Shown piece after piece: positions 45,101 through 52,948 of a stretch of 64,000 nucleotides of DNA. Location: positions 1-64,000 of the forward strand of contig NZ_BDAU01000032.1 of NCBI RefSeq assembly GCF_001612615.1, in the 5' to 3' direction. The translations under genes were made by a program, and so were the position numbers. The number at the start of each line of letters is the position of its first letter. Positions within the stretch are counted from its first letter, which is position 1. The notes under the pieces are model-generated. The model was not told the origin of the DNA and did not search any database. It saw only the letters and a program-made list of their open reading frames with translations. This DNA comes from Nocardia amikacinitolerans NBRC 108937. Lineage in GTDB: Bacteria > Actinomycetota > Actinomycetes > Mycobacteriales > Mycobacteriaceae.

Positions 45101-48100
45101 AGCTCGATCTGGTGGTCGAGGTGCACCAGGTCGAGCATGCCCTCGATGACCGAGCGCGCGTCGCCGGTGCGGGTGGCGCCGAGCACCGCGAACACGGCGG
45201 GCCAGCAGGCGCCGACCAGCACGTCGGGCGCGGTACGGCCAAGCGTGCTGAGCGAGGCGGGCAGACCCGAGCCGGTGACACCGGCGTGGTCGGCGATCAG
45301 ATCCGGGGTCCAGGCCAAATTGACGTGCGCCACCGAGCCCTTGACCTCCGGCAGCGACTGTCCCGCAGCGACCGCGAGCAGCGCCGCCATGGCGGCCTCG
45401 GCGTCGTCCTCGGTGACGACCGGTGCGCCGCCGTTGTAGATGGAGGTCGGCACGGTGATCCGGATGCGCACCGCGTCGCTGCGCAGCAGCGGAACGGTCA
45501 GCTCGACGTAGGAGTGGTCGGCCTCCGGACCGGTGGTCTCGACCAGGGTGGCTCCGGTGCGCGGGTGCACGGCGCCCTTGCCGTCCACCGTCCATTCGTG
45601 GTGGTCGCCGAGTTGGTGCACCGGGTTCACGGTGGTGCGGCCCGCCCACTGCACATCCGGCGCGGCCAGCACCGCGTCGATCGGGCCGCTCGTCACGCCC
45701 GCGGCGCGGCGTGCGTCGATCGGGGTCGGCACCACGCCCGCGCGCACCAGCGAGTAGGCGGTGTCCTGCTCGAAGCGGTCGAGCAGCTCGCCGACCGGCT
45801 CGTCCACCTGGGTGATGCCCGCGACGGACACGGTGCCGGGGATGACGCACACCTGGTCGGCCGAGTAGCGCGGATCGTGCGCCTGCCACAGGGAATCCGA
45901 GCGCCACCAGCGCCGCACGTCGGCGTCGACGACCGGCACGAAGTTGACCGGCTTGCCAGGCGTCTTGCACAGCGCGATGAAGAACGGAACGTCGGCGGGG
46001 TGCAGCAGGGTCTGCTCGGCGGCCGGGTACTGCTTCTTCAGCGTGCACAGGGCGTCGACCGGGCGCTCGAACGCCTCGTCGTCGGCGAACAGCGTCGGGA
46101 TCTCGCCTCGGTCGGCCGGGTGCAGCCGGGACTCGGTGCGGCGCACCATCTCCGCGAAGCGGTCGCGCCAGGTGATGTCGAGCCACACCGAACGGGTCGC
46201 GTCGAGGATGGCGTCGCCGAGGTCGCTGCCGCAGTCGAAGTCCTTGCGGCGGTCAAGGCCGACGGCCAGCTCGACGTAGCGTTCCAGCCATTCCAGGTAG
46301 GTCATGGTGCCGAGATCGCCGAAGTACGGCTTTGCCGTGCCGTTCAGCGCCTCGATGATCTCCGCGCGCCGGGCGGCGACCGCGTCGGCGTCGCCCGCGA
46401 CCTCGTCGAGCAGGCGGCCGGTGCGCGAGGCGGCGTTGTCGATCTCGTGGATGTCGGCACCCAATTGGCTACGGCCCGAGGCCATTCCGCCGGACGCGGT
46501 ACCCGCGCCGACCCAGTCGGGGGTGCCGGGGGTGTCGACGAGCAGCTGCTTGACCTCGGGTGCGGTGGTGGCCTCCAGCGTCGCCATCGCCGCGGTGCCG
46601 ACCAGCACGCCGTCCAGCGGCATCACCGGGTAGCCGTGCGCCTGCGACCACGAGCCGGTGAGGTATTCCGTCGCGCGCTCGGGGGTTCCGATGCCGCCGC
46701 CGACGCAGACCACCACGTTGGGGCGGTTGCGCAGTTCGGCGTAGGTCTCCAGCAGCAGGTCGTCCAGGTCTTCCCAGGAGTGGTGGCCGCCCGCCTTGCC
46801 GCCCTCGATGTGCATGATCACCGGGTAATCCGGCACCTCGTCGGCGATCCGCAGCACGGCGCGGATCTGCGCGACGGTGCCCGGCTTGAACGCGACGTGC
46901 GAGATGCCGACCTCGGTGAGCTCCTGAATGAGCGCGACGGCCTCGTCCAGCTCCGGAATGCCCGCGGTGACGATCACGCCGTCGAACGGAGCGCCCGCGC
47001 TCCTGGCCCGCTGCACGAGGCGCTTGCCGCCCAGCTGCAGCTTCCACAGGTAAGGATCGAGGAACAGCGAGTTGAACTGCACCGCGCGACCGGGCTGCAG
47101 CAGCGTCTTCAGCTCGGCGACCCGGCCGGCGAAGATCTGCTCGGTCACCTGGCCGCCGCCGGCCAACTCGGCCCAGTGGCCAGCGTTCGCCGCGGCCGCG
47201 ACGATCTTGGCGTCCACGGTGGTCGGCGTCATGCCCGCGAGCAGGATCGGCGAGCGACCGGTCAGCTTGGTGAACGCGGTCTCGACCACGATCCGGCCGT
47301 TCGGCAGCCGCACCGGCCGCGGCGCGTAGTCCGACCACGGCCGCGCCTGCTCAGGGGCCGCGCCGGGGGTCAGCAGGCTGCGCTGGCCGGGACGGGTCGC
47401 GGCGGCGACGATGCCGACGCCACTGCCCTTCAACGTGCCGCCGGTGAGGCGGCTGAGCAGATCACCGGGACCGAGATCCAGAATCCACTGCGCGCCCGCG
47501 TCGATCAGGTCGTCCACGGACTGCACCCAGTCCACCGGGTCGACCAGGATGGACTTGGCGAGCGAACCGGCCAGCTCCGCGTCCAGCCCGCACTGGGTGG
47601 CCCAGCCCGCCACCATTTCCACCGTCTCGGCCAGGGCCGGGTGATGGAAGGCGACGTCGACAGACACGTCCTCGAAGACCGGGGCGAACACCGCACCGCC
47701 GCGCACCTTCGCGTCGCGTTCGCGGGTCTGCTCGTCGGAGATCTGCGCGCAGCGCTGCCGCACCCGCTCCAACTGCGTCGGGGTGCCGGACAGCACCGCC
47801 CTGCGCCGCCCATTGCGGATCGAGACCACCGCTGCCACATCGGGATTCACGCCCTCGGCAACCTCGGCGACCACCGCGGCCAACTGCTCGGGGTCCACGT
47901 TCGACACCGCGACCATCGGCGAACGATCGCCCACCGGCATCAGCCCGCGCCTGCGCGCAACCAGGTTGCCCGCGGCGCCGATCAACTGCGCGATCGCCAG
48001 CAGCTCCGCATCGCGCGCGCCGCCCGACCGCACCGCCGCGGCGGCCAGCTTGCCCTGCGAGTGCCCGACGACGGCGACCGGCGCGTGCTCGGCGAAATCG

Positions 48101-48591
48101 AGACCCTGCAACTTCAACGCGCGAAGCGCCGCCAGCTGGGTCAGCAGCACGCCCGGCATCGACACGGCCGCGGACCGCAGCACCTGCTCCGAAGGCGCCG
48201 CGGAGGTCTCACCCTGCTCGGTGTCGACCAGCTCGTCCTCGAGCATCCACGCGATCGGGTCGAACCCGACCGGACGGACCACGAGTAGTTGTGCCGCAAC
48301 GGGTTCCAGCAGCGCGGCCGCCTCGTTGACCAACGCGGTCAGCTCCGGCTCCAGCGCGCTGTCGCGCCCGATCTCCTCCAGTTCGCCGAGCCATTGCGCA
48401 CCCTGCCCACCGAAGGCCAGCGCGTACGGCGTCCCGTTCAGCAAACGATCCAGCAGCGGCGATCGCACGCCGGCTGCCTGCCCGGCAGTCCTGACCACCT
48501 TCGCGCTCGCTCCGGTTCCGGTCTCGGTGCTCTCGTTGATCGTCAAGACGCTTCGACTTCCTTCTCCTGGCGACATGCCCGTTGTCGACAC
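39172..48591 (-). CDS. fas: Type I fatty acid synthase
   Basis: A 3139-residue multifunctional synthase, slightly longer than the mycobacterial enzyme (about 3070). Domain order: acetyl/AT (Ser178 in GHSQG), FMN enoyl reductase (LAGMTPTTVDAKIV near 452), dehydratase hot-dog (SGDHNPIHT near 1272), malonyl/palmitoyl transferase (Ser1481 in GHSVGEY), and an Ala/Pro hinge near 1790-1815. Then come ACP (Ser1858 in DGVSSRRNQ), ketoreductase (TGASKGSIA near 2171; GAYGESK near 2334) and ketosynthase (Cys2763 in VAACATAAVS; KHDTSTA; SLTGHAKGG). It makes the C16-C26 acyl-CoAs that feed mycolic acids. GTG at 48591 has AGGAAG five bases upstream; ATG at 48576 is an alternative. Three palindromes lie upstream. 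Confidence 0.96.
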   Translation of the reverse strand: MSTTGMSPGEGSRSVLTINESTETGTGASAKVVRTAGQAAGVRSPLLDRLLNGTPYALAFGGQGAQWLGELEEIGRDSALEPELTALVNEAAALLEPVAAQLLVVRPVGFDPIAWMLEDELVDTEQGETSAAPSEQVLRSAAVSMPGVLLTQLAALRALKLQGLDFAEHAPVAVVGHSQGKLAAAAVRSGGARDAELLAIAQLIGAAGNLVARRRGLMPVGDRSPMVAVSNVDPEQLAAVVAEVAEGVNPDVAAVVSIRNGRRRAVLSGTPTQLERVRQRCAQISDEQTRERDAKVRGGAVFAPVFEDVSVDVAFHHPALAETVEMVAGWATQCGLDAELAGSLAKSILVDPVDWVQSVDDLIDAGAQWILDLGPGDLLSRLTGGTLKGSGVGIVAAATRPGQRSLLTPGAAPEQARPWSDYAPRPVRLPNGRIVVETAFTKLTGRSPILLAGMTPTTVDAKIVAAAANAGHWAELAGGGQVTEQIFAGRVAELKTLLQPGRAVQFNSLFLDPYLWKLQLGGKRLVQRARSAGAPFDGVIVTAGIPELDEAVALIQELTEVGISHVAFKPGTVAQIRAVLRIADEVPDYPVIMHIEGGKAGGHHSWEDLDDLLLETYAELRNRPNVVVCVGGGIGTPERATEYLTGSWSQAHGYPVMPLDGVLVGTAAMATLEATTAPEVKQLLVDTPGTPDWVGAGTASGGMASGRSQLGADIHEIDNAASRTGRLLDEVAGDADAVAARRAEIIEALNGTAKPYFGDLGTMTYLEWLERYVELAVGLDRRKDFDCGSDLGDAILDATRSVWLDITWRDRFAEMVRRTESRLHPADRGEIPTLFADDEAFERPVDALCTLKKQYPAAEQTLLHPADVPFFIALCKTPGKPVNFVPVVDADVRRWWRSDSLWQAHDPRYSADQVCVIPGTVSVAGITQVDEPVGELLDRFEQDTAYSLVRAGVVPTPIDARRAAGVTSGPIDAVLAAPDVQWAGRTTVNPVHQLGDHHEWTVDGKGAVHPRTGATLVETTGPEADHSYVELTVPLLRSDAVRIRITVPTSIYNGGAPVVTEDDAEAAMAALLAVAAGQSLPEVKGSVAHVNLAWTPDLIADHAGVTGSGLPASLSTLGRTAPDVLVGACWPAVFAVLGATRTGDARSVIEGMLDLVHLDHQIELLRELPSTTSILVVRAESKSVLDTDMGRVVEVEVTVGEMRDQGLDVVPLARLSERFAIRGRNGSGELADPPRAAGTAASATDTPRRRRRDVTLVAPRAMHAFAAVSGDHNPIHTSDNAAKLAGLGSPIVHGMWLSAAAQHAVSAVDPESSVPARTLTAWTTRFLGMVRPGAEIDVRVERIAVDAGSEIVEVSCRTGGDLVMTATGRTKAPKTVYAFPGQGIQRKGMGLDARSRSKAAKEIWERADKHTREALGFSILAVVRDNPTYLKARGVEHRHPDGVLHLTQFTQVAMATLGVAQVAELREAGAFVEGAMLAGHSVGEYNALAAVAGVLPLEAVLEVVFQRGSAMHELVPRDAQGRSDYRMAAIRPSQIGLPDEDVIGFVQGVSEQTGEFLEVVNLNLRGSQYAIAGTVAGLEALEDEIDRRRAEFGGKRAFILVPGIDVPFHSTVLRKGVPEFRQKLEQLLPADLRPDVLVGRYIPNLVPRLFSLERDFVQEIADLVPSEPLAAVLTDFDSWAARPADLCRVVLIELLAWQFASPVRWIETQDLLFTDAENGGLGVERFIEIGLGATPTVANLASQTLKLPSFGTATVEVLNIEREAAVVYATDTDPAPVDEPDETPAETAAPAAAPAAAAPAAVAAPAPAPVASSGGPRPDDILFTAADATRVLIALWTKLRLDQIGPVDTIEGLCDGVSSRRNQLLVDLGSELSLGAIDGAADADMGALSATVERLARTYKPFGSVLSDSINDHLRKVFGPSGKRPAAIAERVKKVWELGDGWASHVTAEVSLGTREGASVRGGDLGGLVSGALNDAASVDAAIDAAVQAVAARRGVAVSLPTAGGGGGATVDAAALGEFTEQITGRDGVLASAARVILEQLGLTDRVSAPEATEDTLVDLVSAELGSDWPRLVAPAFDGRKAVLIDDRWATAREDLARLWLLDDADTADGSVIGFLGAGEAVAAQAEWWREQAKHEARSVLAGLYGRIAEAARSTQEPGLWSDDIAVITGASKGSIAAAVTGRLLGGGATVIVTTSSLNDDRLGFYKKLYRENARHGAALWVVPANMASYQDIDALIDWVGSEQVDNAGGAKVKIKDAMTPTMLLPFAAPRVAGDLADAGARAEMEMRVLLWSVERLIGGLSKLGADHDVDAKLHVVLPGSPNRGMFGGDGAYGESKAALDAVVAKWRAEKSWSTRVTLVHALIGWVRGTGLMGHNDPMVEAVEKAGVQTWSTTEMADELLKWCTSRARQVTVTGPQQIDLTGGLARAKLDLPALAKEAAEREAAETAETAAAATIPALPAPPTMTSALPVPEWGEVTADLADMVVIVGAAELGPYGSSRTRFEMEVSDELSAAGVLELAWTTGMVTWENDPKPGWYDAESGDYVPESEVAERYHDAVVARCGIRRYEDDGAMLDNTAPLMTSVFLDQDLSFTVGSEAEARAFHAADPEHTVVTAVPDSSDWTVTRKAGTEIRVPRKAKLSRTVGGQIPTGWDPTIWGISADMAASVDRVALWNIVCTVDAFLGSGFSPAELMSWVHPSLVANTQGTGMGGMSSMRSLYVDNLLGEPRPNDILQEALPNVALAHVVQSYVGSYGAMVHPVAACATAAVSVEEGVDKIRLGKAELVVAGGYDDLGIEGIVGFGDMSATADSATMSAKGISDRYFSRANDRRRGGFVESQGGGTVLLARGDVALEMGLPVLGVVAYAQSFADGVHTSIPAPGLGALGAGRGGRESRFAAELRKLGVSPDEIAVVSKHDTSTAANDPNESELHERLAAAIGRSEGAPLFVVSQKSLTGHAKGGAAAFQLIGLCQVLETGVVPPNRSLDCVDEKMQAYPHLVWPREPLRFGDRFPLKAGLVTSLGFGHVSGLLAVVHPQAFLQAIEPARREEYQRHAEQRQLAGRQRFVEAMCGGAPLYERPADRRLGGEGTPAKRIRQLEADMLLSPQARLGADGAYRADGFGCGTGAVIVGQLEGDGSLDR

Positions 48592-48935
48592 GCCGCTTCC
48601 TATAGGTGCGCGGGTCGTCCTCGACCTCTAGGCCTGATACGGGCGAGGATGGCACAAAATCATGAGGAAATCCTCACGTTTGGCCCGCCGCCGACCCCTT
48701 ACCGCCGAGTATTTGCGTACGTCCGTACCAGAATGACGAAAAACATGACCCGTCCTCATGTTTGAACGCGCTGGTCCACCCGGTTACCAACACGTATGAA
48801 ACATGAGTGCCCCTCATGTTGGCCGTTACCGAATCGTTATAGTCCCTGGTCGTGTTACCGGCCAGTACGACACTCGCCACAGTTGCTTCGCGATCACGGT
48901 CAAGCCCGGTAGAGTTTGGACGGTCGTACCATCAA
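48592..48935. promoter_or_regulatory. fas promoter region with three palindromes
   Basis: Three perfect inverted repeats with a shared CATGA/TGAGG theme: TGAGGA-AA-TCCTCA (48663-48676), AAACATGA-N7-TCATGTTT (48741-48763) and AACATGAG-TGCCC-CTCATGTT (48800-48820). They span the 230 bp upstream of the fas start and are the likely binding sites of a fatty-acid-responsive regulator, such as a FasR-type TetR protein. The tRNA-Leu promoter must also lie at the right-hand end of this stretch. Confidence 0.7.
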
Positions 48936-49017
48936 GCGCGAGTGGCGAAATTGGCAGACGCGCCAGATTTAGGTTCTGGTGTCCACGGACGTAGGGGTTC
49001 AAGTCCCCTCTCGCGCA
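48936..49017 (+). tRNA. tRNA-Leu (anticodon TAG)
   Basis: An 82-base class II tRNA. Acceptor arms GCGCGAG and CTCGCGC pair fully, the anticodon arm is CCAGA-TTTAGGT-TCTGG with TAG, a long variable arm TGTCCACGGACG follows, and the T-arm holds GGTTCAAGTCC. CCA is not encoded. Accessory DNA begins immediately after it. Confidence 0.95.
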
Positions 49018-49024
49018 CAGATTC

Positions 49025-49400
49025 AGACGATCCCCGCACAGCCGGGGAGCACGAGCGAAGTTCGTGGATTCCAACGATTCCGGTGACCCATGCGCGCGAA
49101 GAGCTCGCCCTCGACGACAGCGCCTTGCCCCGTTCCCGGAGCCCATTCCCGCGTGCGCGAGAGCGCAGCACGGCCAGCCAGGACAAGTAGTTGACCAGGG
49201 GCTCATCCCCGCGTTTGCGGGGAGCACCGGCTCCGCGTCTGACTGGGTGATCCCATCCGGCGGCCCATCCCCCGCATGCGCGGCAGCACCGCCTGGACGC
49301 CGACGAGCTGGCCGAAGGCCGGGGCTCATCCCCGCATGCGCGGGGAGCAACGGAGCCGCCGGCAGGCAATGGCCCACCGGCGGCCCCGCCGCATTCACCG
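49025..49400. CRISPR. Degenerate CRISPR array (type I-E-like repeats)
   Basis: Repeats of the actinobacterial type I-E form occur at about 61 bp intervals. The best copies are at 49200-49228 (GGGCTCATCCCCGCGTTTGC plus GGGGAGCAC) and 49322-49350. Weaker copies are at 49261-49289, 49139-49167 and about 49078-49106, plus a remnant at 49025-49052 and perhaps 49383-49400. Spacers are about 32 bp. Several copies have lost the stem symmetry, and no cas genes are in the window. The minus-strand reading AHAGMSP repeats is the usual translation artefact of such arrays. It is probably an inactive remnant between tRNA-Leu and the IPT/TIG gene. Confidence 0.8.
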
Positions 49401-50387
49401 TCAGACGTAGGTGAAGGCGATACCGTTACTGGTGCCGCCCGCTGTCGTGGCAGTGATCTGCACCGTCCCCGCCGCCCGCGCCGGGGCGACGGCGGTGATC
49501 TGGGTGGCGGAGTCGACCGTGAACGAGGTCGCCGGTGTGCCACCGAAACTCACCGAAGTCGCACCTGTAAGGCCCGTCCCGGTGAGGACGACCGTCGTCC
49601 CACCGGCGACCGGGCCGGTGTTCGGTACCGCCCCGGTCAGGGTAGGAACCGCGGCGTACGTGTAGGTGACGCTGTTGCTGGTTCCACCCGAGCCGGTAAC
49701 GGTCACCGGCACTGTCCCGGCCGCATGGGCCGGGGCGATGGCGGTGATCTGGGTAGCGGAGTTCACGGTGAATGTCGTTGCGGTCGTGCCGAACCGGACG
49801 GTCAACGGGCCGGTGAATCCGGTGCCGGTGATCGTCACGTTGTTCCCGCCCGCGGTGGGTCCGGTGGTCGGGGAGATAGAGGTGATCGTCGGAACAACGA
49901 CATAGATGTAGGTAATCGGGTTGCTGGTACCGCCCGGTCCGGTGACGGTAACGGACACGAACCCGGTGCCCGCCGGGGAAACAGCGGTGATCTGCGTGTC
50001 GGAATCGACCGTGAACGAGGCCGCCGGTGCGCCACCGAAATTCACCGCCGTGGCCCCCGTCAGCCCCGACCCGGTGAGCGTGACCGTCGTTCCGCCCGCA
50101 GTCGACCCCTGACCGGGGTTGATGCTGCTCAACGCGGGAACCGCGAGATAGGTATAGGGCACACCATTGCTGGTGCCCGCCGAGGTGGTAACGGTGACCT
50201 GAACGGTACCGACCGAGCCGGCAGGGGCGATCGCCGTGATCTGGGTCGACGAATCCAGGGTGAAAGTCGTTGCGGTAGTACCGAATCGCACGGTAGTCGG
50301 GCCAGCGAACCCCGTACCGGTGATCGTGACGCTGGTTCCCCCCGTCGTGGGTCCCGACGTCGGGGAGATCGAGGTGATGGTAGGCAC
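49401..50387 (-). CDS. Four-repeat IPT/TIG domain protein
   Basis: A 328-residue protein made of four IPT/TIG immunoglobulin-like repeats of about 80 residues. Each repeat has the frame VPTITSISPTSGPTTGGTSV, then a TGTGFxGPTxVxFG turn, TQITAxAP and GTxxVTVTxxxGTSNxxxYTY. GTG at 50387 is fixed by AGGAGG seven bases upstream and gives VPTITS at the N-terminus, with no signal peptide. Such all-Ig proteins may be surface adhesins, phage or contractile-tail fibres, or secreted by a non-Sec route; which one is open. A frameshifted second copy lies at 50955 in the opposite direction. Confidence 0.82.
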   Translation of the reverse strand: MPTITSISPTSGPTTGGTSVTITGTGFAGPTTVRFGTTATTFTLDSSTQITAIAPAGSVGTVQVTVTTSAGTSNGVPYTYLAVPALSSINPGQGSTAGGTTVTLTGSGLTGATAVNFGGAPAASFTVDSDTQITAVSPAGTGFVSVTVTGPGGTSNPITYIYVVVPTITSISPTTGPTAGGNNVTITGTGFTGPLTVRFGTTATTFTVNSATQITAIAPAHAAGTVPVTVTGSGGTSNSVTYTYAAVPTLTGAVPNTGPVAGGTTVVLTGTGLTGATSVSFGGTPATSFTVDSATQITAVAPARAAGTVQITATTAGGTSNGIAFTYV

Positions 50388-50934
50388 GATGCTTGCCTCC
50401 TTTGTTGCTGCGAAATTCCTGTAGTGCAACTGGGCCGTTCGCCCGAGTTGCTGTGGCGGCCCGCAACTTCCATTAGAGTCCTCGAAACTGGCGATGGACC
50501 CGCCCGAGCGGTTCGTTTTCGTTCGCTATCGGATTCCCGCCGCATGTCGAAGATCCGGAGACTCCCCGTCGGGTCGGCAACACCTACCGGACCGAGCCGA
50601 TCGCCGTGATCACGAGCACCGCCGCAGCCGTTGGGATACAACGCCGCGTGGGTACCCTCGAGGCATGCGCCACAACGGGTTTCGCCACCGACGTGATGAC
50701 TCGTCGCGACGTTCCGATGCGATCACCGTGCAGGTCCGTCCGCGCCACCGCCGGTACCGAATCACCCTGGTGGTGGCTCTACCGTCAAAGATCTGCAGCA
50801 GTCGGTCGGTTACATCGACGGGAGGCAAGGTCCAGCAGTGAAAACGGACGAAAACGGATCGAAGATTCATTGCTCTGCAACAACGTAGAGGGCTTACTGG
50901 AAGAAACCATCCGGTTGCAGTCGGGGAATCATCG
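50388..50934. other. Intergenic stretch upstream of two IPT/TIG copies
   Basis: About 550 bp with no supported gene. It must hold the promoter of the IPT/TIG gene on the minus strand. I see no RNA gene, transposase or clear palindrome. Confidence 0.4.
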
Positions 50935-51320
50935 TCGCGGCAAAGGAGCCGTCATGCCTACCATCACCTCCCGCTCTCCGACCTCGAGGAACACGTCGGG
51001 AGACGCGAACGTTCCGTGATGGGTACCGGCTTCGCCGTTCCTGGATCGAGCGATCCGGTACTGGCGCGACCACCTCCACCATCGACTCGGATAGCGCAGG
51101 TCACGGCGATCACGCCTGCCGGTACGGTACAGGTCGTTGCCGCCCCTCGGAGAGACCGACAACAGCATTGCGGCTACCTCGCTGTACATCGGACCCGGAC
51201 ACGCAGCTTTGCGGTCGCCCCAGCAGGGAGGGGAACGGCGCAGCTCACCGTGGCCACTGCGGTTGAGAACGGTAACCGCCTCTGCTGCACCGGTATCCGA
51301 GCGGTCGAGGCGGTCACCGG
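50935..51320 (+). pseudogene. Frameshifted IPT/TIG gene remnant
   Basis: The sequence opens like the intact IPT/TIG gene: AAAGGAG, then ATGCCTACCATCACCTC (start at 50955), giving MPTITSRSPTS. It then loses frame: a TGA ends the first frame at 51020. The next pieces, MGTGFAVPGSS, then AQVTAITPAGTVQVV and a later APAGRGTAQLTVAT, appear only by changing frame. The order of pieces follows one and a half IPT repeats. The remnant is on the opposite strand to the intact gene, so it is an inverted duplicate or a decayed neighbour. Confidence 0.7.
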
Positions 51321-51403
51321 ACGGCGTTGCCGATCATGCGAGCCGCGGTTGTAAATCGAGTCGCCGCCACCAGGGCGGAGGTTTCAGGGGTAAGGGGGTT
51401 CCA

Positions 51404-52393
51404 TTGGCTACCGTTCTGAAGATGTTGCTGGCGGAGCAGCATCTCAAGAGCCATTCGGATTTCCTGGCCGCGTACGATAGGTGCGCCGCGCAACTCGATC
51501 CTCCGATCCCTCCTGGTTACGGGCCGGCGAAGACACAGTTCTATCAGTGGCTTTCGGGCAGGATGGTCGGGCTTCCACGCGACTACCATTGCCGGGTACT
51601 GGTCAGGATGTTCCCTGGCTGGACGATCGAGAGATTGTTTCAGATGGCAGATGCCGGTGGCGGGCACGAGTTGGATTCTCCCGGAACCGACATCGAGCTC
51701 GAAGCATTTCTCGGGGCTGAGATGATCACCAACGGGGTTACTCTCGTGTACCCGACATTCGAGCTACCGCTGCGGCCCGCGCCAGTATTCGGTGCGGCCG
51801 ATAACGCACACCCGTGCGCATACAGGAAGGTCCGCGCCGTCGCGGCTGATCATCGCTCGGAAGTGCTGGCTGCCTTACCGGAGAAGGAAGTTCGCGGACT
51901 GCTGTACGTGTTTTCCGTGCTCCAGCGCCACCCAGATCTGTCGACTGATATCCGGAGCGACCGGGACGTCGTCGCGCACAATGACCTGCCCTATATCAGC
52001 TTTGGACTGACGTGCAACGACTGCACACGTATGTACCTCGACAGCGTCGATCGTCCGCTTTTCACTCTCAAAGGCAGCGGTACCGAAGGCGATTCCGGTT
52101 CAGAGCAGTTGGAGTTGACCGACGGTAGCCGATATGGCTCGAGTGGAGACCACAGCATCGGCGTTATCGCGCGGGTGCGACCGAACCCGGACATGCACCC
52201 CGACCGATACTGGATATTCTGCGCGGGCTTGGGCCCGCGCGGTACCACCGGGGCAAGCTGGTATCTCGCCAACTCCTGGAGTCCCTTGCAGCGACGTGCC
52301 GGTGATCGCGAGTTCGTCGCAGTGATCAGTGTCGATCAGGACTCCGACGATACGGCCCGTTTGGAGCATCTGCTGATCGAATCGGCATCGTGA
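51404..52393 (+). CDS. HTH-type regulator with C-terminal Cys-containing domain
   Basis: A 329-residue protein. The N-terminus (residues 1-80) has VLKMLLAEQHLKSHSDFLAAYDR, KTQFYQWLSGRMVGLPRDYHCRVLVRMFPGWTIERLF, the pattern of a helix-turn-helix regulator family frequent in streptomycetes and nocardiae. Residues 135-325 form a second domain with GLTCNDCTRMYL, HPDRYWIFCAGLGPRGTTGASWYLANSW and FVAVISV. I recognise this as a recurrent actinobacterial module but not its function. TTG at 51404 follows GGGGG and includes the HTH start; ATG at 51422 is an alternative. It is single and has lower GC than its neighbours. Confidence 0.68.
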   Translation: MATVLKMLLAEQHLKSHSDFLAAYDRCAAQLDPPIPPGYGPAKTQFYQWLSGRMVGLPRDYHCRVLVRMFPGWTIERLFQMADAGGGHELDSPGTDIELEAFLGAEMITNGVTLVYPTFELPLRPAPVFGAADNAHPCAYRKVRAVAADHRSEVLAALPEKEVRGLLYVFSVLQRHPDLSTDIRSDRDVVAHNDLPYISFGLTCNDCTRMYLDSVDRPLFTLKGSGTEGDSGSEQLELTDGSRYGSSGDHSIGVIARVRPNPDMHPDRYWIFCAGLGPRGTTGASWYLANSWSPLQRRAGDREFVAVISVDQDSDDTARLEHLLIESAS

Positions 52394-52696
52394 CATGCGC
52401 CCCTGTCACCGTTGCGCTTCACCCGGTTTCCCGCAGGGTAATGCTGCTGGGCGCAATGGATGCTGATCGTCGGCTCAGCATCTTTGTCCGCGCCGAACAG
52501 TTCGGCACCGAGCGCGTCGAGTCGCCGCGCAATTGCCGGCGCTCTTGCTGACAACGACCCGAAATCGCTGTGCCATTCTCTTCTCATCTCGGGTCCGTGG
52601 CTGTCTGCGCGTTCGAGGTCGTCGCCGGGCCGGGTCGCTCAGCCGGTCAGCGAATTCACCCAATGCCAGGTGCACCGTCGGATCCGATTCACTCAT
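52336..52696 (-). pseudogene. Possible frameshifted small gene
   Basis: From 52696 a minus-strand frame reads MSESDPTVHLALGEFADRLSDPA, which is protein-like, then degrades into Arg-rich text. If one base shift is allowed after that point, a second good stretch follows: DDLERADSHGPEMRREWHSD, then AIARRLDALGAELFGADK and HCAQQHYPAGNRVK. Two coherent halves in adjoining frames suggest a gene broken by an indel. No family is recognised, and a ribosome site is absent. The rest of the 52394-52948 stretch holds nothing else I can support. Confidence 0.3.
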
Positions 52697-52948
52697 TGTG
52701 CCCACTCGGCCAGAACGGCGCCGACAGGTCGGATGACGGTTTGTCGGCCGGGAAAGGTCGGTCGGGTCCTGGGGCCTCTCGCACCCGTCAGCACCGTCTC
52801 CCTCCCCACGAAGCACGCAGGTGTCCGCGAATCGGGCGGCGGTGCGGAAGGTGGCGGGCATTATAAATAGTTGAACGCGACGACTACTGGGGTACGGGGA
52901 AACCGCGTAGACTTCGAGCAGGTCGGGACAGCATTCCGGAGACCTGTC

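Noticed and set aside
39202..48288. A roughly 3000-codon open frame antisense to fas
   Set aside because: High GC keeps the opposite frame free of stops; it is Arg/His/Gln-rich without domains, while the minus strand encodes an unmistakable fatty acid synthase.
48826..49398. A minus-strand protein with AHAGMSP repeats
   Set aside because: This is the known translation artefact of type I-E CRISPR repeats, and it runs through tRNA-Leu.
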